A stretch of DNA of 64,000 bases, taken from Thermodesulfobacteriota bacterium (GTDB taxonomy: Bacteria > Desulfobacterota > BSN033 > UBA1163). The translations under genes and the position numbers were made by a program. The notes under the pieces are model-generated. The model was not told the DNA's origin. It worked only from the letters and a program-made list of their open reading frames with translations, and searched no databases. Below are positions 39,865 through 48,088 of the stretch, piece by piece. Within the stretch, counting starts at the first letter, position 1. Each line of letters starts with the position of its first letter. The stretch spans positions 21,516-85,515 of the forward strand of contig JASEHH010000005.1 in the NCBI GenBank assembly GCA_030017685.1, written 5' to 3'.

Positions 39865-41031
39865 TTATTGTTTGAAATATTTTATAATGGCGTTGACGAG
39901 GTTTTTGGCTATTTTTTCCTGGAATCCACTTTGGTTGAGGAGGCGTTCATCGTCTTTGTTGGTGATGAAGGCCACTTCAACCAGGACCGAAGGAATATCC
40001 GGAGCCCTTAATACGATGAAATTGGCCTGCCGGTAGGAGGGATATTTTAGCGGATGGATTTCCTTCATCTCGTCAAGAGTCAATTCGGCGAATCGGAAGC
40101 TTTCCTTCATCGAGTTGTTCTGCATGAGGTCGAGTAGAATCTGGTTTAAATTGGGGTCTTTGCTGAGGGAGGCCGGCCTCAGGAAAGCCCCTCCAAGGAT
40201 GTTGGACATATTCTCCTTATCGGCCAGGAGTTTGGCGGCTTGATCCGAAGCGCCGGAAAGGGAGAGGCAGTAGACAGAGGACCCTCTGGCCTGGGGGTTA
40301 AAACTTCCATCGGCATGCAGACTGATGAAAAGATCTGCGCTATATTCCCTCGCTATCCTTACCCTCTGCTCGAGGGGAATAAAATAATCCCCTTTCCGTG
40401 TCAGGAAAGCTTTTACTTCTTTCTGTTGGTTGAATAGATGAATCGCCTTTTCCCCCACCTTCAATACGATATCCTTCTCCAGTGTTTTGCGGGGCCCCAC
40501 GGCTCCGGGGTCTTCTCCGCCATGGCCGGGGTCGATGACGACGATCTTTGTGCCCTTCGATCTGACCTCCTTCTGTTTCTGCCTTTCCTCCTGATCCTTT
40601 TTCTCCTGCCCCACATCGATGAGGTCGATGACGAGGCGATGGGTCTTGCCAAGGTCGGGCTTCAGCGTGAAGATATTCGCCTGGAGGGGAGTCTTCTGAT
40701 AGAGCACCAGTCGGGCCTTTCCCTTTCCGAGATCAGTCAGGCTGATTTTGAGAAGATATTTATCCTTAACCTCCAATTCTTTCTTTTTCGGCAGAGAGGT
40801 GATGCCGGTTAATTCAACCTGGCATAGCGGAGGGTTTTCCTGGGAGGAACTCTCATATTGAACCGATTCCGTAAGGTCTATGACCACACGCGTGTGATCA
40901 GGGGCAGACCAGAACCGAATATCGGTGATGGCCGCCCCGAAAACAGAAAGAGGAAGGTGAAGAATCAGGATGACAGAAATGAGAAAGGGTTTGATTTTTG
41001 ATGAAAAAGGTCCCATTTCCTCACCGATCAT
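39865..41031 (-). CDS. N-acetylmuramoyl-L-alanine amidase (AMIN + Amidase_3)
   Basis: A 388-residue exported amidase. A signal peptide (FLISVILILHLPLSVFG) is followed by an AMIN domain (residues 30-130, ITDIRFWSAPDHTRVVIDL) that targets peptidoglycan and septum. After a charged linker (DQEERQKQKEVRSKGT) comes the zinc amidase domain: VIDPGHGGEDPGAVGP (first His), the Glu in LEKDIVLKV, SLHADGSFNP (second His) and SVLVEVAFITNKDDE (catalytic Glu). It cleaves the bond between muramic acid and L-alanine during daughter-cell separation. Start at 41031 or 41016; neither has a good ribosome site. Confidence 0.93.
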   Translation of the reverse strand: MIGEEMGPFSSKIKPFLISVILILHLPLSVFGAAITDIRFWSAPDHTRVVIDLTESVQYESSSQENPPLCQVELTGITSLPKKKELEVKDKYLLKISLTDLGKGKARLVLYQKTPLQANIFTLKPDLGKTHRLVIDLIDVGQEKKDQEERQKQKEVRSKGTKIVVIDPGHGGEDPGAVGPRKTLEKDIVLKVGEKAIHLFNQQKEVKAFLTRKGDYFIPLEQRVRIAREYSADLFISLHADGSFNPQARGSSVYCLSLSGASDQAAKLLADKENMSNILGGAFLRPASLSKDPNLNQILLDLMQNNSMKESFRFAELTLDEMKEIHPLKYPSYRQANFIVLRAPDIPSVLVEVAFITNKDDERLLNQSGFQEKIAKNLVNAIIKYFKQ

Positions 41032-41049
41032 TTTTAAACGATCTTATTC

Positions 41050-42252
41050 TCAACCAATCTTAAAGACCATGGCGGCTCCGGTATCCCCTGCCGCGCACCC
41101 GGCCCACAGGCCATAGCCACCGCCCAGCAGGACGATCTCCTCGATCAATTCGGCGATAAGCCTTCCTGCAGTCGGTCCCTGTGGATGGCCATAGATCATA
41201 GAATTTCCATAATTGTTCATCCAGTAGACATCCATCCCCATCATTTTGGCCATATAGATGTCATTCACCACAAAGGGGCTGTGCGTCTTGACGGCCTTGA
41301 GATCTTTTACGGTTAACCCTGCGTCTCTAAGGGCCATTTCAGAAGCAGGGACAGGCGCTTCTGCCATATAACCCTTTTTCGATCTCGCAAAACCATAGGA
41401 GAGAATTTGAATCTCGGTCTTCGAGTCCTCGCTCCACTCTTTCGCCTTTTCCCGTGTGGTGACAATAAAACCGCAGTTTCCATCCGCCGGATGAGTCTGG
41501 GAGCCAAAACTGTGAACGCCCCCTGGCTCGACCGGCGCCAGTTTGGCAAGGCCTTCGGCTGAGGTAGGTGTTATCCCCTCATCTTCTTCTATGAGTTTTA
41601 CCCCTTTTTTACCTACTTTAACCTCCACAGGGAACATATATCTCTTCTGAAACGCCCGGTCATTGGCCGTGGAGTCAAGATATTGCTGATATCTCTTCAA
41701 AGTGACGGTGTCACACTCCTCTTTGGTAGCCCCGATCTTTTTAGCCACATTTTCAGCGGTCTGAATCATTTTGAAACCCGCCCACGGGTCACTGTTGAAG
41801 TTATCCATCATCCAGTTTTCCGACACAACCTCTCCGCCAGGGCCGAGCGGATTCGGCCAGATCGTATGAGGACCGTTCGAACAACGATCGGACAACAGGG
41901 CATATCCAGCCTGGTAAGCTCCGAGTTCGATGTTCTGGGCGGCGAGATAGATGGCGGTGGCTGAAGTGGTGCATGCCTGGTTGATCATAAGGGCCGGCAC
42001 GTCCTTTGCGCCTTCGACGAGCATGGCGGCCGACCAGGTATGGCTATAAAACATGTGGTGCTGGGCAATCGTGATCCCGTAGTAGAGATAGTCGATGATA
42101 GTAGGATCCAGTTTTCTCTTTTTGAACCACCTGTTGGCGGTTGCCGCTCCAAGGGAGATGGCATTTTCATTGGCAAGGCTTCCCTGCCAGCGGCAGAACG
42201 GGGAAGAGTAGTACCCTCGAAATGGAATATAGGCTTTGTTTAATCTGGTCAT
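41050..42252 (-). CDS. Thiolase (acetyl-CoA acyltransferase family), canonical residues
   Basis: A 400-residue thiolase. The nucleophilic Cys is in MINQACTTSATAIYLA (near residue 92), the active-site His in MIYGHPQGPTAGR (near 355) and the second Cys in YGLWAGCAAGDTGAAMV (near 385). It should cleave 3-oxoacyl-CoA or condense acetyl-CoA units. In contrast to the two thiolase-fold proteins at 36.3-38.6 kb the full catalytic set is kept. It follows a 3-hydroxyacyl-CoA dehydrogenase gene (90-base gap), so the pair catalyses consecutive steps of beta-oxidation or its reverse. Confidence 0.9.
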   Translation of the reverse strand: MTRLNKAYIPFRGYYSSPFCRWQGSLANENAISLGAATANRWFKKRKLDPTIIDYLYYGITIAQHHMFYSHTWSAAMLVEGAKDVPALMINQACTTSATAIYLAAQNIELGAYQAGYALLSDRCSNGPHTIWPNPLGPGGEVVSENWMMDNFNSDPWAGFKMIQTAENVAKKIGATKEECDTVTLKRYQQYLDSTANDRAFQKRYMFPVEVKVGKKGVKLIEEDEGITPTSAEGLAKLAPVEPGGVHSFGSQTHPADGNCGFIVTTREKAKEWSEDSKTEIQILSYGFARSKKGYMAEAPVPASEMALRDAGLTVKDLKAVKTHSPFVVNDIYMAKMMGMDVYWMNNYGNSMIYGHPQGPTAGRLIAELIEEIVLLGGGYGLWAGCAAGDTGAAMVFKIG

Positions 42253-42341
42253 CGTATTTCCTCCTTATTTTGGGAATCGTGAGGCGTGATTTGTTAAAAA
42301 ATTTATGCGGATCAAGAATCACCAATCACCTCTCACTTTTT

Positions 42342-43196
42342 TTAATATTTATACCAGCCTCCTTTTGTTTTCCTTCCTAATTTTCCGGCACGGACCATTG
42401 ACCTCAACAGGGTAGGGGTGGACCATTTGCTCTCCTTGTTCAATTCCTTGTAGAGGTATTCCGTCACATGAAGGGCAATGTCAGCGCCCGTGAGGTCCAT
42501 CAATTCGAATGGCCCCATTGGATAGTTGAGCCCAAGCTTGACCGCCTTATCAATGTCCTCAATCGAGGCAATCCCTTCCTCCGCCATGCGGATGGCCTCT
42601 AAGAAATGGGGAATCATGAGGCGGTTGACAATAAATCCCGGGGTATCCCTCTTCACCTCGACGGGTTCCTTCCCCATTTTCCTGGCCATCTCCATGACAA
42701 CCTGGGTGGTCTCGTCATTGGTGTAATATCCTCTGATCACCTCAACCAGTTTCATGAGGGGGGCCGGATTGAAGAAATGCATCCCCGCCACCTTTTCGGG
42801 CCTTTTCGTAGCCATGGCAATCTCTGTCACGGACATCGAAGAGGTGTTGGTTGTCAGGATGACATGCGGCCCGGTTACTTCATCGAGTGTTTTAAATACG
42901 CCCCTCTTCAATTCCAGGTCTTCAAAGACCGCCTCGATGACAAAATCGACGTCCTTTAAATCTTCCATCCGGGTCGTCCCTTTAATTCGGGAGAGAATCC
43001 CTTTCTTCAGTTCTTCGGTCATCTTTCCTTTTTCGACGGTTTTGGCAAGAAACTTATCAATGGCTTTAAGGCCGTTCTCAACAAAACGGTCTTCGATGTC
43101 CCTCATCACCACCTGATAACCTGCCTGGGCTGCTACCTGAGCAATCCCATTCCCCATAGACCCTGCCCCCAATACGCCAATCTTCTTAATCTCCAT
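42342..43196 (-). CDS. 3-hydroxyacyl-CoA (3-hydroxybutyryl-CoA) dehydrogenase
   Basis: A 284-residue NAD(P)-dependent dehydrogenase: Rossmann loop GAGSMGNGIA at residues 9-18, TNTSSMSVTEIA near 115, GMHFFNPAPLMKLVEVI near 138 (catalytic His) and ETTQVVMEMARKMGKEPVEV. KRDTPGFIVNRLMIPHFLEA and GLNYPMGPFELMDLTGAD follow in the C-terminal helical domain. The length fits the monofunctional butyryl-type enzyme. GGAGGGATGT precedes the ATG. It is transcribed ahead of the canonical thiolase gene. Confidence 0.95.
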   Translation of the reverse strand: MEIKKIGVLGAGSMGNGIAQVAAQAGYQVVMRDIEDRFVENGLKAIDKFLAKTVEKGKMTEELKKGILSRIKGTTRMEDLKDVDFVIEAVFEDLELKRGVFKTLDEVTGPHVILTTNTSSMSVTEIAMATKRPEKVAGMHFFNPAPLMKLVEVIRGYYTNDETTQVVMEMARKMGKEPVEVKRDTPGFIVNRLMIPHFLEAIRMAEEGIASIEDIDKAVKLGLNYPMGPFELMDLTGADIALHVTEYLYKELNKESKWSTPTLLRSMVRAGKLGRKTKGGWYKY

Positions 43197-43805
43197 ACAT
43201 CCCTCCTGTTTGATAAACTACAACTCAGACCACAAATTACTCTTGCTGTTAAATTTTTCACATAAATTATTATAATATCTCCTTGATGTCAAATTTTTTT
43301 TCAGAAATCTCTGATTACACCGATTATGAAACGATTCCACAAAGTTCAAACTCACCGAAAATAAAAAGAAATCTGGTTAAGATGAACTCGTAAAAAGTTG
43401 TCATTCCCGTGCTTGCACGCCGTAGCGCTTCAGCGCGCAGGCGTGAAAACGGGAATCCAGAGAATTCTAAATAGATGAAAAGACTGGATTCCTGCTGGAG
43501 TTTACCCCGTACTCTATTACGGGGCAGGAATGACAGAAAATCATCTTTTCAGACTTTTTACAAAACCATCATTTAATCATTTCTTGAAATCCCTGCCTGC
43601 GGTAGGCAGGTGTGTAATCAAGAGAGCGGAATGTGGTTTTACAATGCTCTCTTCCAAAAAAGCCTTGACAAATGAGGGTTGGTTAAGGTTAAATTTTACG
43701 AAACGTGTCCGGCAACCCTGCCTACCGCAGGCAGGCGTGTCGCGTGTCCGCAGAGAGAATTCGGTCACGGAAAACAGACACGGATACATTCAAGAGGAGG
43801 GACGC
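43197..43805. other. Gap without a gene, filled with repeats
   Basis: 43200-43380 is AT-rich with no structure that I can define; it must hold the promoter of the minus-strand dehydrogenase. 43387-43570 is a MITE-like element (separate entry). 43592-43609 (CTGCCTGCGGTAGGCAGG) and 43717-43735 (CTGCCTACCGCAGGCAGG) are two hairpins of one type. Between and after them are scattered CGTGTCCG and GGACACG words (43697, 43738, 43747). Open frames crossing this stretch have no family similarity. Confidence 0.6.
43387..43570. repeat. MITE-like element, copy 2 with nested insertion
   Basis: Same termini (CTCGTAAAAAGT / ACTTTTTACAA) and inner order as the element at 2971. The first hairpin loop is enlarged by about 36 bases containing CGCCGTAGCGCTTCAGCGCG, a palindrome in its own right. 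Confidence 0.85.
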
Positions 43806-44021
43806 ATGGCAACATCCGTAACAGTACCGATGGTCGGAAAGATTGTTTCTGTTTCAGTCAAGGCAGGGGATCAGGTCAAAGAGGATGATCAGGTGGCTGT
43901 GCTCGAAGCCATGAAGATGGAAATGCCCATTGTCGCTCCGATCAACGGGGTGATCAAGGAAGTGTGCGTGTCAGCCGGACAGGAGGTGGAGGCAGAAGCA
44001 ACCATTGCCATTATTGAATAA
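43806..44021 (+). CDS. Biotin/lipoyl carrier domain protein (BCCP type)
   Basis: A 71-residue stand-alone biotinyl domain. The biotinylation motif is EAMKMEM with Lys near residue 39, framed by the mirror-image hammerhead halves VPMVGKIVSVSVKAGDQVK and APINGVIKEVCVSAGQEV. It is short compared with AccB but of normal size for the carriers of acyl-CoA carboxylases and decarboxylases. The ATG at 43806 follows AGAGGAGGGACGC. No carboxyltransferase or biotin carboxylase gene is in the window, so its partner must be elsewhere. Confidence 0.92.
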   Translation: MATSVTVPMVGKIVSVSVKAGDQVKEDDQVAVLEAMKMEMPIVAPINGVIKEVCVSAGQEVEAEATIAIIE

Positions 44022-44028
44022 AACATAT

Positions 44029-44100
44029 TGGTGATGGTGAAGGTGAATAGATAAGTAAAAAATTTTTTCACCCTCACCGACATCATCGCCGTCTCATTTC
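44029..44100. repeat. Degenerate hairpin (GGTGATGGTGAAGGTGAA / TTCACCCTCACC)
   Basis: TTGGTGATGGTGAAGGTGAA pairs imperfectly with TTCACCCTCACCGACATCA around an A/T-rich centre. It may also end transcription of the biotin-carrier gene. Confidence 0.55.
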
Positions 44101-44252
44101 CAAATTCCATCCTTTACTCAGACCTCTCAATTGACAAAAGACCCCTCCCTTGTGTACCATCGAAGGTAAAAAGCGTGACTGTGAATCGTGCCTGTTTAAT
44201 TTTGTCCGGAGACGGACAACGGACACGCCATACGGGTCCAATGGGGTAAACG

Positions 44253-45125
44253 ATGAAGCGAATCGGTATTATTGCCAAACAGAATAAACCGGAAGCGGTG
44301 ACCCTTACCGGACGGTTGGTGGAGTGGTTACAGCCCAAAGGGGTCGAAGTGTATATTGAAGAGGGGATAGAAAAGTCCCTCAGACCAAACCTGGGGGCTC
44401 CTTTTTTAAATCCCGTTAAAAGGGAAGAGATTCCATCCCATGCGGAGATGATCATTGTCTTGGGAGGCGATGGAACGCTTCTCAGCGTGGCCCGACTGGT
44501 GGGAAGCCATGAGGTTCCCATCCTCGGGGTCAACCTGGGAGGGCTCGGTTTCTTGACGGAGATCACGCTCGAGGAACTGTATCGGGTGCTCGAGCGGGTG
44601 ATCCAGGGAGATTTTGTGACCGATGAAAGGGTGGTTTTTAATGCCGCCGTGATACGGCGGGGAGAGAGACTGGCAGAATTTATTGTACTGAACGATGCGG
44701 TGATCAATAAAGGGGCTTTAGCCCGGATTATTGACCTTGAGACAACCATCAACGGGGAGTATTTAACTACCTTTAAATCGGATGGCTTGATCATTTCGAC
44801 CCCCACCGGTTCGACCGCTTACAACCTTTCTGCCGGAGGGCCCATTGTCTATCCATCCCTGCACTGTATCATCATCACCCCCATCTGTCCCCATACCCTG
44901 ACCAATCGTCCGATCATGATTCCCGATGATGTGGAGGTCCGGGCCATTTTGAAGTCCAAACAACAGGAAGTCATTCTGACCCTCGATGGACAGCAGGGAT
45001 TTGTCCTGGAATTTGGTGATGTGGTCGAGGTGAAGAAAGCAGAGGGGAAAATCCTTCTGATCAAATCGCCCTACCGGCACTACTTCGAGGTTCTAAGAGA
45101 AAAACTGAAATGGGGTGAAAGATAA
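44253..45125 (+). CDS. nadK: NAD kinase
   Basis: A 290-residue ATP-NAD kinase. The GGDG motif lies at residues 71-74 (VLGGDGTLLSVAR), with GVNLGGLGFLTEITLEEL next and the NAD-binding FKSDGLIISTPTGSTAYNLS near 175. NRPIMIPDDVEVRA and LTLDGQQGF are the last family blocks. It makes NADP from NAD in the cytoplasm. recN lies downstream, a gene order common in bacteria, but here the two are interrupted by a repeat-enclosed small gene. Confidence 0.96.
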   Translation: MKRIGIIAKQNKPEAVTLTGRLVEWLQPKGVEVYIEEGIEKSLRPNLGAPFLNPVKREEIPSHAEMIIVLGGDGTLLSVARLVGSHEVPILGVNLGGLGFLTEITLEELYRVLERVIQGDFVTDERVVFNAAVIRRGERLAEFIVLNDAVINKGALARIIDLETTINGEYLTTFKSDGLIISTPTGSTAYNLSAGGPIVYPSLHCIIITPICPHTLTNRPIMIPDDVEVRAILKSKQQEVILTLDGQQGFVLEFGDVVEVKKAEGKILLIKSPYRHYFEVLREKLKWGER

Positions 45126-45139
45126 TAGTTCGGAGTTAA

Positions 45140-45601
45140 GAGTTATGAGTTATGAGTTGAGAGTTAAGAATGAAGAGTTAAGAGGTAAGAATGGAAGAGA
45201 AGAAGAAAGATATTAAGGAAAGAAGTTTTGAGTTTGCTGTCAGGATTATCAAGTTTGTTCAAAAATTACCTAAAAATCATGCTGGTTTCAAATTGGGAGG
45301 TGAACTTCTGGATGCGTCCACTTCCATAGGAGCGAATATAGAAGAAGCAACAGGAGGATTCAGCAAGAAAGATTTTACCCATAAAATGGGAATTGCGCTA
45401 AAAGAAGCAAGGGAATCGAATTATTGGTTGAGATTAATTAAAGTTTCTGAATTAGCAAAGAGTGATGAATTGGATCAACTGTTGAATGAATCGGAGGAGC
45501 TCAGAAAAATATTGACTTCGATTGTCAAAACGTCAAAAGGTCAATAAATTAAGAATGGAGAGTTAAGAGTTTAGAATTGAAAAACTCATAACTCATAATT
45601 C
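45140..45601. mobile_element. Candidate repeat-bracketed mobile unit with a four-helix-bundle gene
   Basis: GAGTTATGAGTTATGAGTT at 45140-45158 is matched inverted, 18 of 19, by AACTCATAACTCATAATTC at 45583-45601. Inside these, a 22-base direct repeat (GTTAAGAATGAAGAGTTAAG at 45163 and ATTAAGAATGGAGAGTTAAG at 45548) agrees in 20 of 22 positions. The only gene enclosed is the four-helix-bundle gene. No transposase is present, so movement would need help in trans. This is a hypothesis built on the repeat layout. Confidence 0.5.
45191..45547 (+). CDS. Four-helix-bundle protein (23S rRNA intervening-sequence/S23 family)
   Basis: A 118-residue helical protein with the family's features: FEFAVRIIKFVQKLPKNHAG, GGELLDASTSIGANIEEATG (the most conserved block, near residue 38), FTHKMGIALKEARESNYWL and a helical end with LLNESEELRKILTSIVK. 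Relatives were first found inside 23S rRNA intervening sequences and resemble the Avd accessory protein of diversity-generating retroelements; the function is unknown. It is AT-rich compared with nadK and recN and enclosed by inverted and direct repeats, which suggests insertion between them. Confidence 0.92.
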   Translation: MEEKKKDIKERSFEFAVRIIKFVQKLPKNHAGFKLGGELLDASTSIGANIEEATGGFSKKDFTHKMGIALKEARESNYWLRLIKVSELAKSDELDQLLNESEELRKILTSIVKTSKGQ

Positions 45602-45604
45602 AGT

Positions 45605-47290
45605 ATGTTACTCGAACTTCGCATCAGAAATTTTGCCATTATTGACGAGGTGAACCTCTCGTTCTCGAAGGGCTTCAATGTCATCACCGGAGAGACGGGA
45701 ACAGGCAAATCGATCATTCTCAATGCGGTTCACCTCCTCCTGGGGGATAGAGCGGGTGAGGAGCTGATCCGCAGTTCTGAAGAAGAAGCGAGTGTCGAGG
45801 CGCTTTTCGACATCTCAAGCAATCAGGAGGTTAAAGAGAAGATCAAAGAGAAGTCCGCCCGGATCAATATCTCTGGAGAGGAAGAGGCCTGTCTAGTCAG
45901 ACGGGTGATCTCCCGCTCAGGAAGGGGGAAGGCCATCCTCAATGAGAATCTAACTACCCTCGGGACCCTTTCGGAGATGGGCGCGAAACTGCTCAGCATC
46001 TATGGACAGCACGAACACCAGTCTCTCCAGCGTGCCGAGACCCATCTTGAAATCCTGGATGAGTTCGGCGGATTGGTTGATCTTCGGGAAGAATATGGAG
46101 AACACTTCGAGAGGTTCGTTTCTCTTTCCGGAGAAATCAAGAGGATTCGGGACGAGAAGGAGAGGGGGATAAGGGAAAAGGAACTGTTGGATTTTCAGTT
46201 GAGGGAGATTGAGGCTTCCCGCATTCAAACCGGAGAAGAGGAGGCCCTCAGAGAAGAGCGAAGGATTCTCAGCCATGCAAGGAAGTTGATGGACTTTGTT
46301 AGCCTGTCCAATGAATTACTCTACGAAGGGGAAGGCTCTACTGTCGAGCGGATCCAAACGATTCTCCGCCAGGGGAATGAGATGGCCGCGATTGACCCAT
46401 CCCTTTCCGAAGTGATTAAAAGTCTGGAAACAACGTCGATCCAATTGGAGGAAGTTGCCCTCAGCCTTAGAGATTATTTGAGAAGGATCGAAGTCAATCC
46501 GATGAGGCTGGAGGAAGTTGAGAACAGGCTTGAGGAGATCGACCGTCTGAAGAGGAAATATGGTCCAACCGTCGAGGAGGTGCTTCGTTTCAAGGGAAAG
46601 GTTGAAGAGGCATTGAGTTCATTGACCTCCAGTGAAGAGAAACTTTCTCATCTGGAAGGCATTCTGGGCTCCCTCCATGGAGAGATGATCGCCCTGGCGA
46701 AAAAACTTTCATGGGAGAGGAAGAGAGTGGCCTCTGAGTTGAAGAAGTCTGTGGAGAAGGAGTTGGGATCCCTGGGGATGAAGAAGACCATTTTTGAGAT
46801 CCAAATGGAGGATAGCGCTTTCTCTCCGAAAGGGATAGATCGGGTGGAGTTCCTCATCTCTCCCAATGTGGGAGAGGAGATTAAGCCCCTTGCCAAAATC
46901 GCCTCCGGAGGAGAACTTTCGAGAATGATGTTAGCTATGAAGAAGATTCTGGCCAGGGTCGGGGGAAGACAGGTTTTGATCTTCGATGAGGTGGATTCAG
47001 GGATCGGTGGAGCCATTGCAGAGGTGGTGGGAAAAACATTGAAAGAACTTTCCAAACACCATCAGGTCATCTGTGTGACTCATCTTCCGCAAATCGCCTG
47101 TTTTGCCGACACTCACCACAGCGTAGGAAAAGAGGTAAAAGGAAGACGAACGGTTACTGTCGTGGACCGGCTGGAGAAGGAAGCCATTGTGGATGAGATT
47201 GCGAGAATGCTTGGAGGAGTGAAGGTGACCGAAAAGACGCGGGCTCATGCGAAAGAGATGATTGAAAATGCCAAAAAACGTGATTCGTGA
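45605..47290 (+). CDS. recN: DNA repair protein RecN
   Basis: A 561-residue SMC-like ATPase. Walker A GETGTGKSIILNAV begins at residue 29, and LLGDRAGEELIRSSEEEASV follows. Two long coiled-coil arms (about residues 150-375) enclose a central segment. The C-terminal head has the signature IASGGELSRMMLAMKKIL and Walker B VLIFDEVDSGIGGAIAEVVG, then VTHLPQIACFADTHH. It takes part in double-strand break repair. The ATG lies only three bases after the repeat that ends at 45601, so the original promoter and ribosome site region has been altered by the repeat; no strong ribosome site is visible. Confidence 0.96.
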   Translation: MLLELRIRNFAIIDEVNLSFSKGFNVITGETGTGKSIILNAVHLLLGDRAGEELIRSSEEEASVEALFDISSNQEVKEKIKEKSARINISGEEEACLVRRVISRSGRGKAILNENLTTLGTLSEMGAKLLSIYGQHEHQSLQRAETHLEILDEFGGLVDLREEYGEHFERFVSLSGEIKRIRDEKERGIREKELLDFQLREIEASRIQTGEEEALREERRILSHARKLMDFVSLSNELLYEGEGSTVERIQTILRQGNEMAAIDPSLSEVIKSLETTSIQLEEVALSLRDYLRRIEVNPMRLEEVENRLEEIDRLKRKYGPTVEEVLRFKGKVEEALSSLTSSEEKLSHLEGILGSLHGEMIALAKKLSWERKRVASELKKSVEKELGSLGMKKTIFEIQMEDSAFSPKGIDRVEFLISPNVGEEIKPLAKIASGGELSRMMLAMKKILARVGGRQVLIFDEVDSGIGGAIAEVVGKTLKELSKHHQVICVTHLPQIACFADTHHSVGKEVKGRRTVTVVDRLEKEAIVDEIARMLGGVKVTEKTRAHAKEMIENAKKRDS

Positions 47291-47366
47291 CTCGTGAATC
47301 GTGATTCGCACGAAAAGGATTTAACTATTTTAGTTGACGAATCACGGATCACCAATCACGACTCAC
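47279..47366. repeat. Degenerate hairpin array (CGTGATTCGTGACTCG / CGAATCACGGATCACC)
   Basis: CGTGATTCGTGACTCGTGAA overlaps the recN stop codon. The right arm is GACGAATCACGGATCACCAA and ACGACTCACGAAAGG. The word structure resembles that of the repeats around the four-helix-bundle gene, but no gene is enclosed. Confidence 0.8.
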
Positions 47367-47379
47367 GAAAGGGGATGCG

Positions 47380-47832
47380 ATGATTCGAAAAGCCAAATTG
47401 AGTGATGTGAAGGAGATCCAACAGTTAATCAAACAATATTCTACCCGTGGGGATATTCTCCCCAGGTCCCTGGTGGAACTGTATGATCATCTGCGAGACT
47501 TCTACGTTTTCCTACAGAACCGCAAAATCGTTGGCATCTGCGCCCTGCATGTCTGCTGGGAAGACCTTGGAGAGATACGCTCTCTGGCTGTTCAGGAGGA
47601 AGCGCGAAAGAAAGGGATCGGTGTAAAACTCGTAAAGGCCTGTTTGAAAGAGGCAAGGGCTTTAGGCATGGAGAGGGTATTCGCTCTCACCTACCGGCCT
47701 GATTTTTTTGAGAGGTTAAAGTTCAAGGTCGTGGATAAGAGCGTTCTTCCCCATAAAATCTGGACGGATTGCCTCAAATGCGTCAAATTCCCGGATTGCG
47801 ACGAAGTAGCCGTGGTCAAAGAACTGGATTAA
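47380..47832 (+). CDS. GNAT N-acetyltransferase, probable N-acetylglutamate synthase type
   Basis: A 150-residue GNAT: MIRKAKLSDVKEIQQLIKQY start, YVFLQNRKIVGICALHVCW, the acetyl-CoA loop VQEEARKKGIGVKLVKACL (Q/R-x-x-G-x-G/A near residue 75) and YRPDFFERLKFKVVDKSVLP. The C-terminal CLKCVKFPDCDEVAVVKEL is typical of the short ArgA-like acetyltransferases of Deltaproteobacteria and thermophiles. It would acetylate glutamate as the first step of arginine synthesis. argJ is found 8 kb further on the same strand. Assignment of the substrate is by family pattern only. Confidence 0.85.
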   Translation: MIRKAKLSDVKEIQQLIKQYSTRGDILPRSLVELYDHLRDFYVFLQNRKIVGICALHVCWEDLGEIRSLAVQEEARKKGIGVKLVKACLKEARALGMERVFALTYRPDFFERLKFKVVDKSVLPHKIWTDCLKCVKFPDCDEVAVVKELD

Positions 47833-47905
47833 TGGAATATTGGAATGTTGGAATATTGGGTTGGCCTTTTCTTTTCCATCATTCCATTATTCCATTCTTC
47901 CATGC
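47832..47905. repeat. Degenerate hairpin array (GGAATATTGGAATGTTGG)
   Basis: TGGAATATTGGAATGTTGGA on the left and CATTCCATTATTCCATTCTT on the right, separated by TTGGCCTTTTCTTTTCC. No gene. Confidence 0.75.
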
Positions 47906-48028
47906 TTTTCACTTCTCTTCTCCCATTAGGATTCTCAGGACGGTGTTGTCCTGGTGATGGGCAGCGATTCCCACCCTCGGCGCCATCAACCCGATACCGG
48001 GTGATACTTACGTGATCTCCTGTTTTCG

Positions 48029-48057
48029 TTGACTTTATGGTATGTTGGTGTTATGAA
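48029..48057 (+). promoter_or_regulatory. Sigma-70-type promoter of alr
   Basis: TTGACT at 48029-48034, a 17-base spacer and TATGAA at 48052-48057. Initiation would fall near 48064, leaving about 25 bases before the alr start codon, with AATGGAGTGAAG as ribosome site. It is among the best promoters in the window. Confidence 0.65.
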
Positions 48058-48088
48058 TTTTTTGTTTTTCTAAATGGAGTGAAGTTTT

